Origin: Mycoplasmataceae bacterium
GTDB taxonomy: Bacteria; Bacillota_I; Bacilli_A; Mycoplasmatales; Mycoplasmoidaceae
DNA: 16,486 nucleotides
Reading direction: 5' to 3'
Assembly: GCA_020024735.1 (NCBI GenBank)
Contig: JAHHTI010000015.1
Location: 1 to 16,486, forward strand
Part shown: positions 8,053 to 16,486 of the stretch, piece by piece
Layout of the letters: each line of letters opens with the position of its first letter
How positions within the stretch are numbered: position 1 is the first letter of the stretch
Translations under genes and position numbers: made by a program
The notes under the pieces: generated by a model
What the model saw: the letters and a program-made list of their open reading frames with translations, nothing else
The model's database searches: none
Told to the model about the DNA's origin: nothing

Positions 8053-9375
8053 TTAATGAAGTTTTAATAAGCGGTTAAGTTCTACTGCATATTCCATTGG
8101 TAATTCCTTAGCAAATTGGTCAACAAACCCTAATACTAAAAGATGTTGAGCATCATCTTCCTTAATTCCTTTTGATTTTAAATAGAATAATTGTTCGTCT
8201 GAAATTTTGGAAATACTAGCTTCATGTTCAATGAATGATGAATTATTTAAGATAATTTCCGTAGGAATAGTTTTACTTACTAAGTTTTCATCTATCAATA
8301 AGGTATCACACTTGACAAAACTTCGAGAGTTTGTAGCTTCTTCTCCTATCTTAACTAATCCTCTGAAAATTGATTTTGAATTCTCGTATCCTATTGATTC
8401 AGAAATTATTGTAGATTTAGTGTTCTTTCCTAAATGGATCATTTTTGCTCCAGAATCTTGAATAACTCCCTTACCTGCTACTGCTACTGAGATACAACTA
8501 CTTTTAGCATTATCACCAACTAAAACACTGCAAGGAAACTTAATATTATGCTTAGAACCAATATTGCCATCTATTCAAGTCATAGTAGCATTTTCACCAA
8601 CCTTCGCTCTTTTAGTAACATAGTTTAAAACATTATCTGATCAATTTTGAATAGTGGTATATTTCATATTAGCATTTTTTTCTACATATACTTCTACAAC
8701 TGCTGCATGTAGATTGTTAGAAGAATATACAGGAGCTGTACATCCTTCCACATAATGTAAAGAGGAATTTTCATCCACAATGATTAGTGTTCTTTCGAAT
8801 TGTCCAAGGGATTGAGAGTTAATCCGGAAGTAAGATTGCAATGGTTTTTCTAATGAAGTATTTGGAGGTACATAAATAAAAGTTCCTCCACTTCATACAG
8901 CGGTGTTTAAAGCAGCAAATTTATTATCAGTAACAGGTACTAATTTACTAAAGTATTTATAGAAGATTTCTGGATACATTTTTCTAGCTGTATCGGTATC
9001 ACAAAATATTACTCCTTTTTCTTCTAATTCTTTAACTTGACTATGGTAGATTGCACTAGAGTCATATTGGGTAGTAATACCATTTAAATATTTTGCCTCT
9101 GCTTCCATAATTCCAAGTTTATTAAATGTCTCTTTTATCTTTGTGGGAATAGCATTTCAGTCATTTTCAACCTTGTCATTGTAAGACACATAATAGTAAA
9201 AATCATCATAATTAATTTGTGGAATATCGTGACATCATTTAGGGTTTTCTAACTTTAAAAATCATTGATATGCTTTTAAACGAATTGTCAACATTTTTTC
9301 ATCTTCATTTTTTAATGTAGAAATTTGTTTAATAATGTCAGCATTTAAACCTTGAGGAACACTATTTTTTTTCAT
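8053..9375 (-). CDS. sufB: Fe-S cluster scaffold protein SufB
   Basis: A 440-aa SufB, the core scaffold on which the SUF system builds Fe-S clusters, normally with SufC and SufD. Closely matching motifs run through it: LGIMEAEAKYLNG (88-100), TDNKFAALNTAVWSGGTFIYVPP, FRINSQSLGQFERTLIIVDE, HYVEGCTAP, YTTIQNW, VTKRA, WIDGNIGSK, GAKMIHL and a C-terminal KELPMEYAVELNRL. The cysteine matching E. coli Cys405 is present (Cys356, in KCDTLL). So is the EHE triplet (E383, H384, E385) matching E432-E434. It is slightly short: about 27 N-terminal residues and the usual EMEGS-type tail are missing compared with Bacillus SufB. The ATG at 9375 overlaps sufU by 14 bases and follows AGGAAG at 9381-9386. TGA is read as Trp several times (for example in WSGG). 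Confidence 0.96.
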
Positions 9376-9811
9376 TCAAACTTCCTATAATTTTAGTTAA
9401 AGCATCTGCTCCAATACAAGCACAATTTTTACGATTAGATTGTTGATGAATATTCATAAATGCAATTAACTCTTCCATCACTTCTTCATCATATGGTTCA
9501 TTCTTAATCATGGCATAATAGTTTTTTAGAAGATTTTGCAAATAACAAAAATCTTTCCCCTTGATAATATCACAAAAGATATCAGTAGAAGAAGTTGAAA
9601 TAGCACATCCTACGCCATAAAATTTAGCATCAACTATTTGGTCATTCTCAACTTTTAGATATAAATCAATATCATCAATACAACTAGCTGATTTATTATG
9701 ATAATTAACATAACCATCAACAAGTTTTAAATCTTCTACCTTATTAGTTGGTTGATCATAATGTTGCATAATAATATCTCTTAAAAATTGTGGATCTTTT
9801 GGTAATGCCAT
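9362..9811 (-). CDS. sufU: Fe-S assembly protein SufU (IscU-like zinc-dependent sulfurtransferase)
   Basis: A 149-aa SufU. In Firmicutes, SufU takes persulfide sulfur from the cysteine desulfurase SufS and passes it to SufB. The zinc ligands are recognisable: Cys44 and Asp46 (SASCIDD), Cys69 (GVGCAIS) and Cys130 (RKNCAC). The N-terminus DIIMQHYDQPTNKV matches the family's typical YRxVIxDHYxxPRNxG region. Length is normal. The start at 9811 has only a weak AGG upstream; the likely promoter (TTGTAA 9849-9854, 16-base spacer, TATATT 9827-9832) gives a very short leader. It overlaps sufB. No sufS, sufC or sufD precedes it: the next gene upstream is a divergent lipoprotein. Confidence 0.94.
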   Translation of the reverse strand: MALPKDPQFLRDIIMQHYDQPTNKVEDLKLVDGYVNYHNKSASCIDDIDLYLKVENDQIVDAKFYGVGCAISTSSTDIFCDIIKGKDFCYLQNLLKNYYAMIKNEPYDEEVMEELIAFMNIHQQSNRKNCACIGADALTKIIGSLNEKK

Positions 9812-9826
9812 AATACCTAATATTTT

Positions 9827-9854
9827 AATATAAATATTGTTATAAGACTTACAA
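9827..9854 (-). promoter_or_regulatory. Probable sufUB promoter
   Basis: On the minus strand, TTGTAA (9849-9854) and TATATT (9827-9832) are separated by 16 bases, and transcription would start near 9820. The leader before the sufU ATG would be about 9 bases. Confidence 0.45.
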
Positions 9855-9910
9855 ATATATAATGTAATGTAATTAAAGAATATAAGATTAAAATGATATG
9901 AAATTTGAAA

Positions 9911-9957
9911 TTAAGATTTTAAAACTTTTCACAACGTATTAAAGAGAAAATCTTTAA
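9911..9957. repeat. Imperfect inverted repeat in the sufU / lipoprotein divergent region
   Basis: TTAAGATTTTAAAACTTT (9911-9928) is largely complementary to AAAGAGAAAATCTTTAA (9941-9957) across a 12-base centre. Its core is GATTTT/AAAATC and CTTT/AAAG. It could be an operator for either divergent gene, a hairpin, or one arm of a recombination site. Confidence 0.55.
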
Positions 9958-9971
9958 GTGTCCAAGACCCC

Positions 9972-9999
9972 TTGCAAAAAAAAGAAAAAAAATTAAAAT
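9972..9999 (+). promoter_or_regulatory. Probable lipoprotein promoter with a poly(A) spacer
   Basis: TTGCAA (9972-9977) and TAAAAT (9994-9999) are 16 bases apart. The spacer is nearly all A: two runs of eight A (9976-9983 and 9985-9992) split by one G, the first overlapping the -35. Transcription would begin near 10006, just before the GAGGTG ribosome site (10011-10016). Slippage in the A runs would change promoter spacing. Confidence 0.5.
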
Positions 10000-10020
10000 T
10001 CTTATAGAAAGAGGTGAAAA

Positions 10021-11235
10021 ATGAAATTAAAGAAAAAATTAGGTTTTACTTGTGCTTTGGCGTTTGGAACAGTGGCATCGGTTATTGTTGGTTTTACTGT
10101 AGTTAGTTGTTCTGCAAATGAAGCAGCACCTTTTTATACAACCAATGTAGTTTATGAACCAACAGACACTTTAAGTAAAAAAATTAGTCGATCTAATTTA
10201 GAAACATTTAATCAAAAAATTGTTGATGCTAATCCAAAAATATTTAAAAACAATAGTGTTCAAGATTTAACGAGTATGTTTCCTGAAACAAAACCAGGTG
10301 AAAGTTTAAAAGCACAAGCGTCTAATCAAAATATTACTACTAATTTAACTGGTGATAAATTAAGTTTTGTTATTTCATACCACCTTTTAATGGAAATAAA
10401 AAAAATAATCGATATTCCAAATACACCAATGATTGTTGTTAATCAAAGAACTGGAACATTAATGACAACAGTAATGCAATTTGATTTTAGTGCATCTTAT
10501 TCTTATAACTTAACAACACCTCATTTAAAAATAACTACTCAACAAAATAATTTAAAAGTGAATGTTAATGGAATAGAAACACCTGCTGGAACAATCCCAA
10601 ACTACGAACCAATGGTTGAGGATTACGTTTTAGACAAAGCAACTATGACAAATCAATTAAACACACTTTATCAAACTGGTAAAAACGAACATATGAACTT
10701 TAATCCAGAAGAAGGATTACCATTACCTCCAGATAGTTCTTCACCTCAACAAGATCCAAACCTTCCACCTAATTTTGAATGAAAAACATTTCCAAATTTA
10801 CCAGATGTTATAACTTTTAAATATGGATATAGCACAGATATTCCAGAAGTAAAGTCCTTATTACCAGAAAAAACATTTGATGCACAAGTTCAAAACGTTT
10901 TTAAGACAAGAGTAAACATTGATGATACAAATGTTCAAGAAGCAATTAAAGATGGAATACATTCAACTTACTATTACGTAGTAATTCAAGACAAATTATA
11001 TTGTTGAAATGAAGTGCAAATGCCAAACCCTGATACTAATGTTGTTGAAAAAATGTATAACCATACAACAGTTTCATTAGTTCCTGAAAAAAGTGGAGTT
11101 AATGATGGAAAATATGAAATAATTGAAACAGTAGATGAAGGTGGCCAAGAAGGTCCTAACACTACTACAACTTACAAAACAAGAGTTGAAATTCAAGATA
11201 TATTAAGTGATTTTTCTACTAATCTTCATCCTTAA
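10021..11235 (+). CDS. Surface lipoprotein, possibly P35-like
   Basis: A 404-aa predicted lipoprotein. A basic start (KLKKK) and a hydrophobic segment lead to the lipobox VVSC with Cys30 as the lipid-attached residue, so the mature protein should be anchored outside the membrane. The body has no domain I recognise. A first half of about residues 45-215 is rich in Asn, Thr and Lys, a Pro/Ser/Gln linker spans about 232-252, and a second half starts with WKTFPNLPDVITFKYGY. TGA 10780-10782 is Trp254 and another TGA lies near 11006. ATG 10021 follows GAGGTGAAAA. Signal and size recall the variable P35 lipoproteins of Malacoplasma penetrans, but this is a guess from general features. Expression may be phase-variable (see the promoter). 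Function unknown; adhesion or immune evasion is plausible. Confidence 0.85.
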
Positions 11236-11240
11236 TAACA

Positions 11241-11256
11241 ACGCGCTGTTAGTCAA
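11241..11256 (-). repeat. Promoter-like repeat, copy 1 (TTGACTAACAGCGCGT)
   Basis: On the minus strand this 16-base stretch matches the -35 and spacer of the M60 gene promoter (16467-16482) at 14 of 16 positions. It lies 5 bases after the lipoprotein stop. No good -10 box follows it, so it is probably a promoter remnant or a recombination scar. Confidence 0.55.
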
Positions 11257-11279
11257 TTTGGTGGTAAATTTTAGCCTAA

Positions 11280-11414
11280 ATGAATGTGAGCATAAGTAGA
11301 TTAGTTGAGAATCTTAACTTGTTAAAAACTAATTTTGCTAACCTTTTATTTTCTTGTCAAGAAGGACAAAATCATAAACAAGTTCTAAATCAATTAAATC
11401 AGTTAAAAGAATAA
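11280..11414 (+). CDS. Small ORF of 44 aa, doubtful
   Basis: ATG 11280 to TAA 11412-11414 encodes a Leu/Asn/Gln-rich peptide (start MNVSISRLVENLNLL, end QVLNQLNQLKE) with helical, coiled-coil-like spacing. There is no Shine-Dalgarno site, and the flanks look non-coding. It may be the tail of a decayed gene or chance. It lies between two convergent lipoprotein genes. Confidence 0.25.
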   Translation: MNVSISRLVENLNLLKTNFANLLFSCQEGQNHKQVLNQLNQLKE

Positions 11415-11439
11415 TTATTTTAAACTATGAAATAAACTA

Positions 11440-11544
11440 TGTTAATGATTGCAATATTATAGTAATTACTACTTATAATTTATAGAATTAGATTTGATGA
11501 TGAATTGAAGAAAACTATTCTATAAATTGATTATTGCATTAACA
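11440..11544. repeat. Long imperfect inverted repeat between convergent genes
   Basis: The outer arms are TGTTAATG...GCAATA (11440-11456) and TATTGCATTAACA (11532-11544). The inner arms are the perfect 12-mers AATTTATAGAAT (11477-11488) and ATTCTATAAATT (11517-11528), with 28 bases between them. The left arm carries about 20 extra bases. It may act as a two-way terminator-like hairpin for the lipoprotein and M60 genes, although there is no T run. Alternatively it may be a remnant of an invertible or mobile element. Confidence 0.6.
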
Positions 11545-11582
11545 ATATATCACTTAAATCCTTAATATTTATTTCAAACAAA

Positions 11583-14500
11583 TTAATACAATTTAGTTTT
11601 TTCGCCATAAAGTAAAATAGAATTAAGATAAATTGGTTTATTAGAAGTATTGACAATTTTTACCCTCAATACTTTATCTTGATTATTATTAGTATATTCT
11701 AGAATAGGTACATTAATTTCTCTTTGATTAGAAGCACATGATACATTTGTTTGTACTTTTTTATCATTAACATATACATCAAATGAACCATCGGTTTCAT
11801 CTTTTCTACCAAGAATTTTAAATGCTTCTGTATGAGTTAATGTAAATTCAATCACATCTCCTTGAGCTTGTGATTTTAAATATACTCCATTAATGTTTGA
11901 GTAATTAATTTGTGGATTGTTGCTTTCATAACTTAATTTACCACTTAATTTGATAGATGGGTCATTAATTCCAAAAGCATTGTCTAAATCTGTTCGACTA
12001 CTAAAGAATTTGATTTGGTCTAAAACAATTCCATCTCCACCATTTTTAAAAGTACGGTACATTTCGATATCAATTTTTGTTACATCTTGATATGCTTTAG
12101 GTAAAGTTAAGTAATATGAGTAGTATGAATATTTAGTATTCGGTGCTGTTAGTTCTTCAACATCTCCATTAGCTTTATAGAATTTAAAACGATATCAATT
12201 AGGAAAATAATCAGGATGATTATTTCCTCTAGCAAATAAAATAGTATTAATTGTTTGAGGACTTGAAAAGTCTACTTGAGTTTTAACAACATTGTATTTT
12301 TCATCAGTATTAGGAATAATTCCTTTAGTAGGACTTCAATCTTCATAACGACTATTAGCATATTTTAATACATAGAACTTCGAACGTTTTATTGGTGTAA
12401 ATTGAAAACTGTATTTATCATTCGGAACATAGTTCCCAGGTGATGATAAGAATTTAACTTGATTGATTATCACTTTGATATAAGAAGTTGTGTCACTAAC
12501 ATAAAAGATACTTAAATCTATGTTAGTAATGTCATTATAAGGTGTATCAAAATTAATGACAATATTATTAGTTGGTAATGAACCATTACCACCAACTGGT
12601 AGTGTTGTGACGTCTCCATTCTTATGAGTTAATTGAACTTGTCAATATTGTGGAGAGAATTGTTTAGATGCTTCACTTGTTGGTAGAGTAATTTCTAGTC
12701 CACTTAATGTTTGTGGTTGATTAAATGATGCATTGATTAAACTAGGAACAAAAAACTTTGTTGAATTTGGCACATTAAATCATGGACCTGAAATTTGGTA
12801 ATCGCTATCATTTTTTAACATTGGTGCATTAATCTTGGCTGGTTTTTCTTGATTTGGATCAATAAAGTTATATAGATTTTCATCAATACTAGTAGCATAA
12901 TTAGATGTCATTTTTCTAGAAGTAGATTCGTATAAATGGTAATCAATTTCCCGATTTTTATATTGGAATTCTTTTGAATACAAATAATTATGCATTAACT
13001 CTAATGAAGTGTTTTTCTTAGTAACTCATGGAACTAGTACTTGATTATCAAAAGCATAAGGAGTTCCTCCTGGTTGAGGACCACTTTTTGAATCTACTTT
13101 ATCCCCATTAGTAGTAACATTTTGATTCGTGAATTTAACATCTACATATCCTTTTTCATATTCTCATGTATCTGGTGTTCTATTAACTATTCCTACTTGA
13201 ATTTTATGTACTTCATCTTTATTTCATTTTAATGCATTATCATAAACTATATAGTCGTGAGTTTTATTTTCAGTAGGACTATTTTTATTTGTGATATTTT
13301 GATATACTTCTTTTCCATCAATCAGGATTCTGATACCATTTTCATTTTCGTATTTTGTTCACATATAATAAGTACCAGTTTTTGGAACAACATAATTGAA
13401 TTCATAAGTACAGAATGAAGTATCACCTAAGGTTAAAGCCATATTTGGAACTTTTCCATCCATATTAATTACTGGATTACAAGAATAAGGCTCTACTTTA
13501 AATTCGCCATCTTTTGGTTGATTATCTAATGATTCATTTCCCTTTAATCCCATAGCATCAAATAATACGTTATAGAAATTATCATTTGGTAAATTTTGTC
13601 ATTTAACTGGTACATAACTTTGAACAACAGGACGATTAACATTTTGTCTTACTTTAATTTTTCAAGCATATCCAGGAACATAATTAGTTGGAAGTTTTGA
13701 TAAACTTTCTTTAGTTGGAGTAATTTTAATATTAAATTCATCTATTTGGTCAATTGCATCAGGATTAGGTGTATAGATTAAACGTTTATTATTATTTGGG
13801 TCTAATTTTAGCGAACCACCACATTTAGAGGTTGGAGTAAACTCTAATTTATCTCACACGAAATTTTCATTATCGCAAACAATATAATTTTCAAAATTGA
13901 AATTATAAGGTTGGATAGCAGGAATTTCAAATGGTGTTGTTACATCAGTAGTATAATCAAATTCTTTGGTATCCATATTATACATATATTGTCCTGCGGC
14001 ATATTGATTACCAATAAAATCAATTGCTGGGTATTTATTTAATCCCTTAATAATCTGTTTTTCTTGATTGGTTAATGAATTTTCACTAGGTCAAGGTTGC
14101 TCTGATACACCTGATCAACGTGGAGTGATACGACATAAATTTCACATATTGGTCTTAAAGTAATCTGACATAAATTCAATATATTTAATTGGTGTTCAAT
14201 TACTTGAGGTAATAGGGAAATTATTAGCATTGTAGTTAGCAAATTCAGTGAAGTTATAACTACCAACAGTGTATAACAATGCTGCATATCATGCATATTC
14301 AGTCATATCCATTTTAGGATTTGTCTTTGTTTGTTCAATTTTTTGTCGAATAATCCGCATTACATTAAAAGGTGAGGATAATTTATTTCATGCAAAATGG
14401 TATGGATCTTTAATTCAATCTGGTTCAATGTAGTTATCATTTAGATTTAATTCTGAACGATATCTTCCAGCATTATTAATAACACTCATATCAAATAAAT

Positions 14501-16409
14501 TTACAATGTTTGTTCCTGGGTGTGATTGAGCTTTAAAGAAAGCATTGTCTTGTTGAAAGTTATGGTTAATTTCATGAAGCGTTCCTCAATTATTAAAGTT
14601 TACTGGGTCTCCACCTGATAAGAATGAACCAGCTCCTCATTCAATCGGACAATAAAATACCATTCCTCCACCTCAAGCAGCAGCATCACCTCAAATATCA
14701 TCACAGAACTTCATATCTAGAATTTCGGTTCTTGAACTTCCTTGATATCTTCCAGCAAAATTATTACTTAGCAATAAGAAGTTATCTCATTTTTTAGATA
14801 CCTCTTGAGGATATACAAAGTCCTTAGCAAAGATTGTTCCACATTGATGAGTTAGTGGATTACTAAAAGGAATATTAGCACTATACAAGGAAGACAAAAT
14901 TGCAATATTAGGCGATGTTATTGTTCCTGCTATTACTTCTTTAATTTGCTTATTTCAATCATCTAAGGTTGTATATCCATCAAAATAACTTAGAGATTTT
15001 ACAGCATTATTAATAGTAAATTGAATAGGGTCACCAAAAGATAAAGAATTCTTATCATTATGAACAGGACTAGTAAAATTAATGGAAATATTTCCACCAA
15101 ATGGAGTACCGAATGAGTAGGTATATTGATTAACTGCAGTCATTTCATCTCATGTACTACTATTCAATGTGAAATATGATCTTACTCGTGGATAACGATT
15201 AGAAACCATACCAGAAGCATCTGTTCTATCCATTGCATCTCAATAGTTTTCATTAATTTGAATTTCTAGTGAAGCATTAGAATCTTTGAATAATTTTAAT
15301 TGTTCTTCACTAAATTGCAAAGTAATAATTTCTCCTGCAGGAGCGTACAATCCTAAAGCTTGAGGTCCTCTTATAGCAGTAGACATTGTAAATTGGGTAT
15401 CCACAGCTTGTGTTTCATCTTGAACATTTTTAGAATAGAAGTTTGAAGCTGCAGGGTGTTTCTTAAATCTTTTATTATTTATTTCTTCTTTAATGAATGC
15501 AGGATCAGCATATCCACCAGGATAAGGTAATTCACCTTTATCATTGGTTTTAGTATCAGGTGTTTCTTTAAGTACTAAATCAACTAAATCTAATTTATTA
15601 GTTGTGCCTGGTATAGTAAGATACCCATTAGAAATTGCACTATTACCACTTTCTTTCAGTTCGTAGTTACAATTATAACCAGGATATTGAAATCCATCTT
15701 TTTCATATTTTTTCATTAATTCTGTATCATAAACTTCTTTATTAAGTTTTCTAGGATGAGTACCAACTTCCTTTTGATAAAATAATGCTTGTTGTGTGAA
15801 CCCTTGAAACTGATGAGAAAGCAAATTTTCAGAAACTATTTTAGTTGGATAATAAGTTGTTGAGACATAAGTAAAAGGAGTGCCATCTTTGTATTCATTA
15901 AAACCTTCAATGTTCTTGTTTGGTTTTTTATCAAATTGTAAAAGGACACTATATCTTATTGGACTAAAATTACCATCTTGTTTCATCGATACTTTAACAA
16001 TCTTAGACCCGCCCATTTCACTAGCAAGATTTTTATTTAAATAATCTTTAATGGTAGAACAAGTAAAATCAACTTGTGCTTGATCAGTCATTTCAGAAGA
16101 CTTCGACAAGATATAGTTAGTGAAACTGGTTTCTGGAAAATCAGCAGGTAAAATAACTGGTTGTTTAGTACTTAGTTTTTCATCTTCACTTTCTTGTACA
16201 ATTGGTGGGGTAGCAACTGTCATTTGAGGTTGGCCAGGTAAACTTCCATTTGGTGGTGTTTGGTTAGATTGATTATCACTGCCTTTACTACAACTAGTAA
16301 TGGTCATAGCAGGAATTACACTAATGAAGCTCACTCCTAATATTCCGAATAAATACTTACGAAACTTATTTTTATTTTTAATTTGAGAATTATGTTTTAT
16401 GTTCTTCAT
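11583..16409 (-). CDS. Giant lipoprotein with M60/enhancin-like metallopeptidase domain
   Basis: A 1608-aa protein. A basic start and hydrophobic segment end in the lipobox ITSC with Cys40, so it should be a lipid-anchored surface enzyme. A Pro/Gln/Asn/Ser-rich linker (43-75) is followed by an accessory domain (about 75-390). An M60-like core (about 390-750) has FGTPFGGNISINF (433-445) and the zinc motif HEINH (612-616). The position that usually gives the third ligand, Glu, appears to be Asn634 (HPGTNIVNLF), so activity is uncertain. About 800 more residues follow, with beta-rich segments resembling carbohydrate-binding or PA14-like modules (FNYVVPKTGTYYMW, about 1003-1017, then RILIDGK) and repeated jelly-roll-like stretches to the end. 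M60 enzymes of gut bacteria cut mucin-type O-glycoproteins, which would suit a mucosal mycoplasma. The start follows AGAAGGAAG (16416-16424). TGA codons are read as Trp throughout. Confidence 0.88.
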
Positions 16410-16454
16410 ATAGTACTTCCTTCTTTTATCTTTCTACCTTGAGTTTAACAAAAA

Positions 16455-16482
16455 AATATAAATTTTACACGCTATTAGTCAA
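16455..16482 (-). promoter_or_regulatory. Promoter of the M60 lipoprotein gene
   Basis: On the minus strand, TTGACT (16477-16482) and TATATT (16455-16460) are separated by 16 bases, which is close to consensus. The start would be near 16448, leaving a leader of about 38 bases with a strong AAGGAAG ribosome site 6 bases before the ATG. Confidence 0.7.
16467..16482 (-). repeat. Promoter-like repeat, copy 2 (TTGACTAATAGCGTGT)
   Basis: The second copy of the 16-base element at 11241-11256, in the same orientation, with two transition differences. Here it forms the -35 and spacer of a real-looking promoter. The two copies bracket the whole M60 gene. Confidence 0.55.
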
Positions 16483-16486
16483 AATG

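Noticed and set aside
8207..8461. Plus-strand open frame of 84 codons opposite sufB
   Set aside because: Antisense shadow of the conserved SufB C-terminal region.
14072..14296. Minus-strand open frame of 74 codons within the M60 gene
   Set aside because: It is out of frame with the large gene, whose frame shows recognisable M60 sequence here.

Overview
The window is AT-rich DNA from a Mollicute (mycoplasma-type bacterium). Many genes read through in-frame TGA codons at positions where their families have tryptophan, so genetic code 4 applies: the peroxiredoxin VCPANW motif, the SufB WSGG and IQNW motifs, and many sites in potA-D. A standard-code reader would see fragments. Two proteins carry lipoprotein signals typical of mycoplasma surface proteins. 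A sufU-sufB pair, a P35-like lipoprotein layout and a PotA with a large insertion suggest the pneumoniae-group side of the Mollicutes (Malacoplasma/Ureaplasma-like). That placement is inference.

Layout, left to right. (1) 1-957, plus strand: a typical 2-Cys peroxiredoxin with its own terminator. (2) 1116-1321: a structured spacer, a normal tRNA-Arg(TCG) and, four bases later, a compact tRNA-like element with a flawed anticodon arm. (3) 1438-6201, plus strand: an overlapping polyamine ABC importer operon, potA-potB-potC-potD. (4) 6368-7771, minus strand: an AAA/DUF4143-type ATPase that looks leaderless, with perfect 26-bp direct repeats upstream. (5) 8053-9811, minus strand: sufU-sufB, the last two genes of the usual sufCDSUB order, with no sufC, sufD or sufS beside them. 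(6) 9812-10020: a divergent control region with an inverted repeat and a promoter whose spacer is almost pure A, followed by a 404-aa lipoprotein (10021-11235). (7) 11236-11582: a non-coding or degenerate stretch with a promoter-like repeat, a tiny ORF and a long imperfect inverted repeat. (8) 11583-16409, minus strand: a 1608-aa lipoprotein with an M60/enhancin-like metallopeptidase core (HEINH) and a long tail that looks carbohydrate-binding. A good promoter lies at the right edge.

The left part is housekeeping: peroxide defence, tRNA, polyamine uptake and Fe-S assembly. The right part is a cell-surface locus. The M60 protein is probably anchored outside the cell and acts on host glycoproteins such as mucins. 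The lipoprotein next to it shows signs of possible phase-variable expression. The most notable points are the M60 protein with an apparently replaced third zinc ligand, the poly(A) promoter spacer, the stripped suf locus, the repeat array at the ATPase start and the degenerate tRNA.
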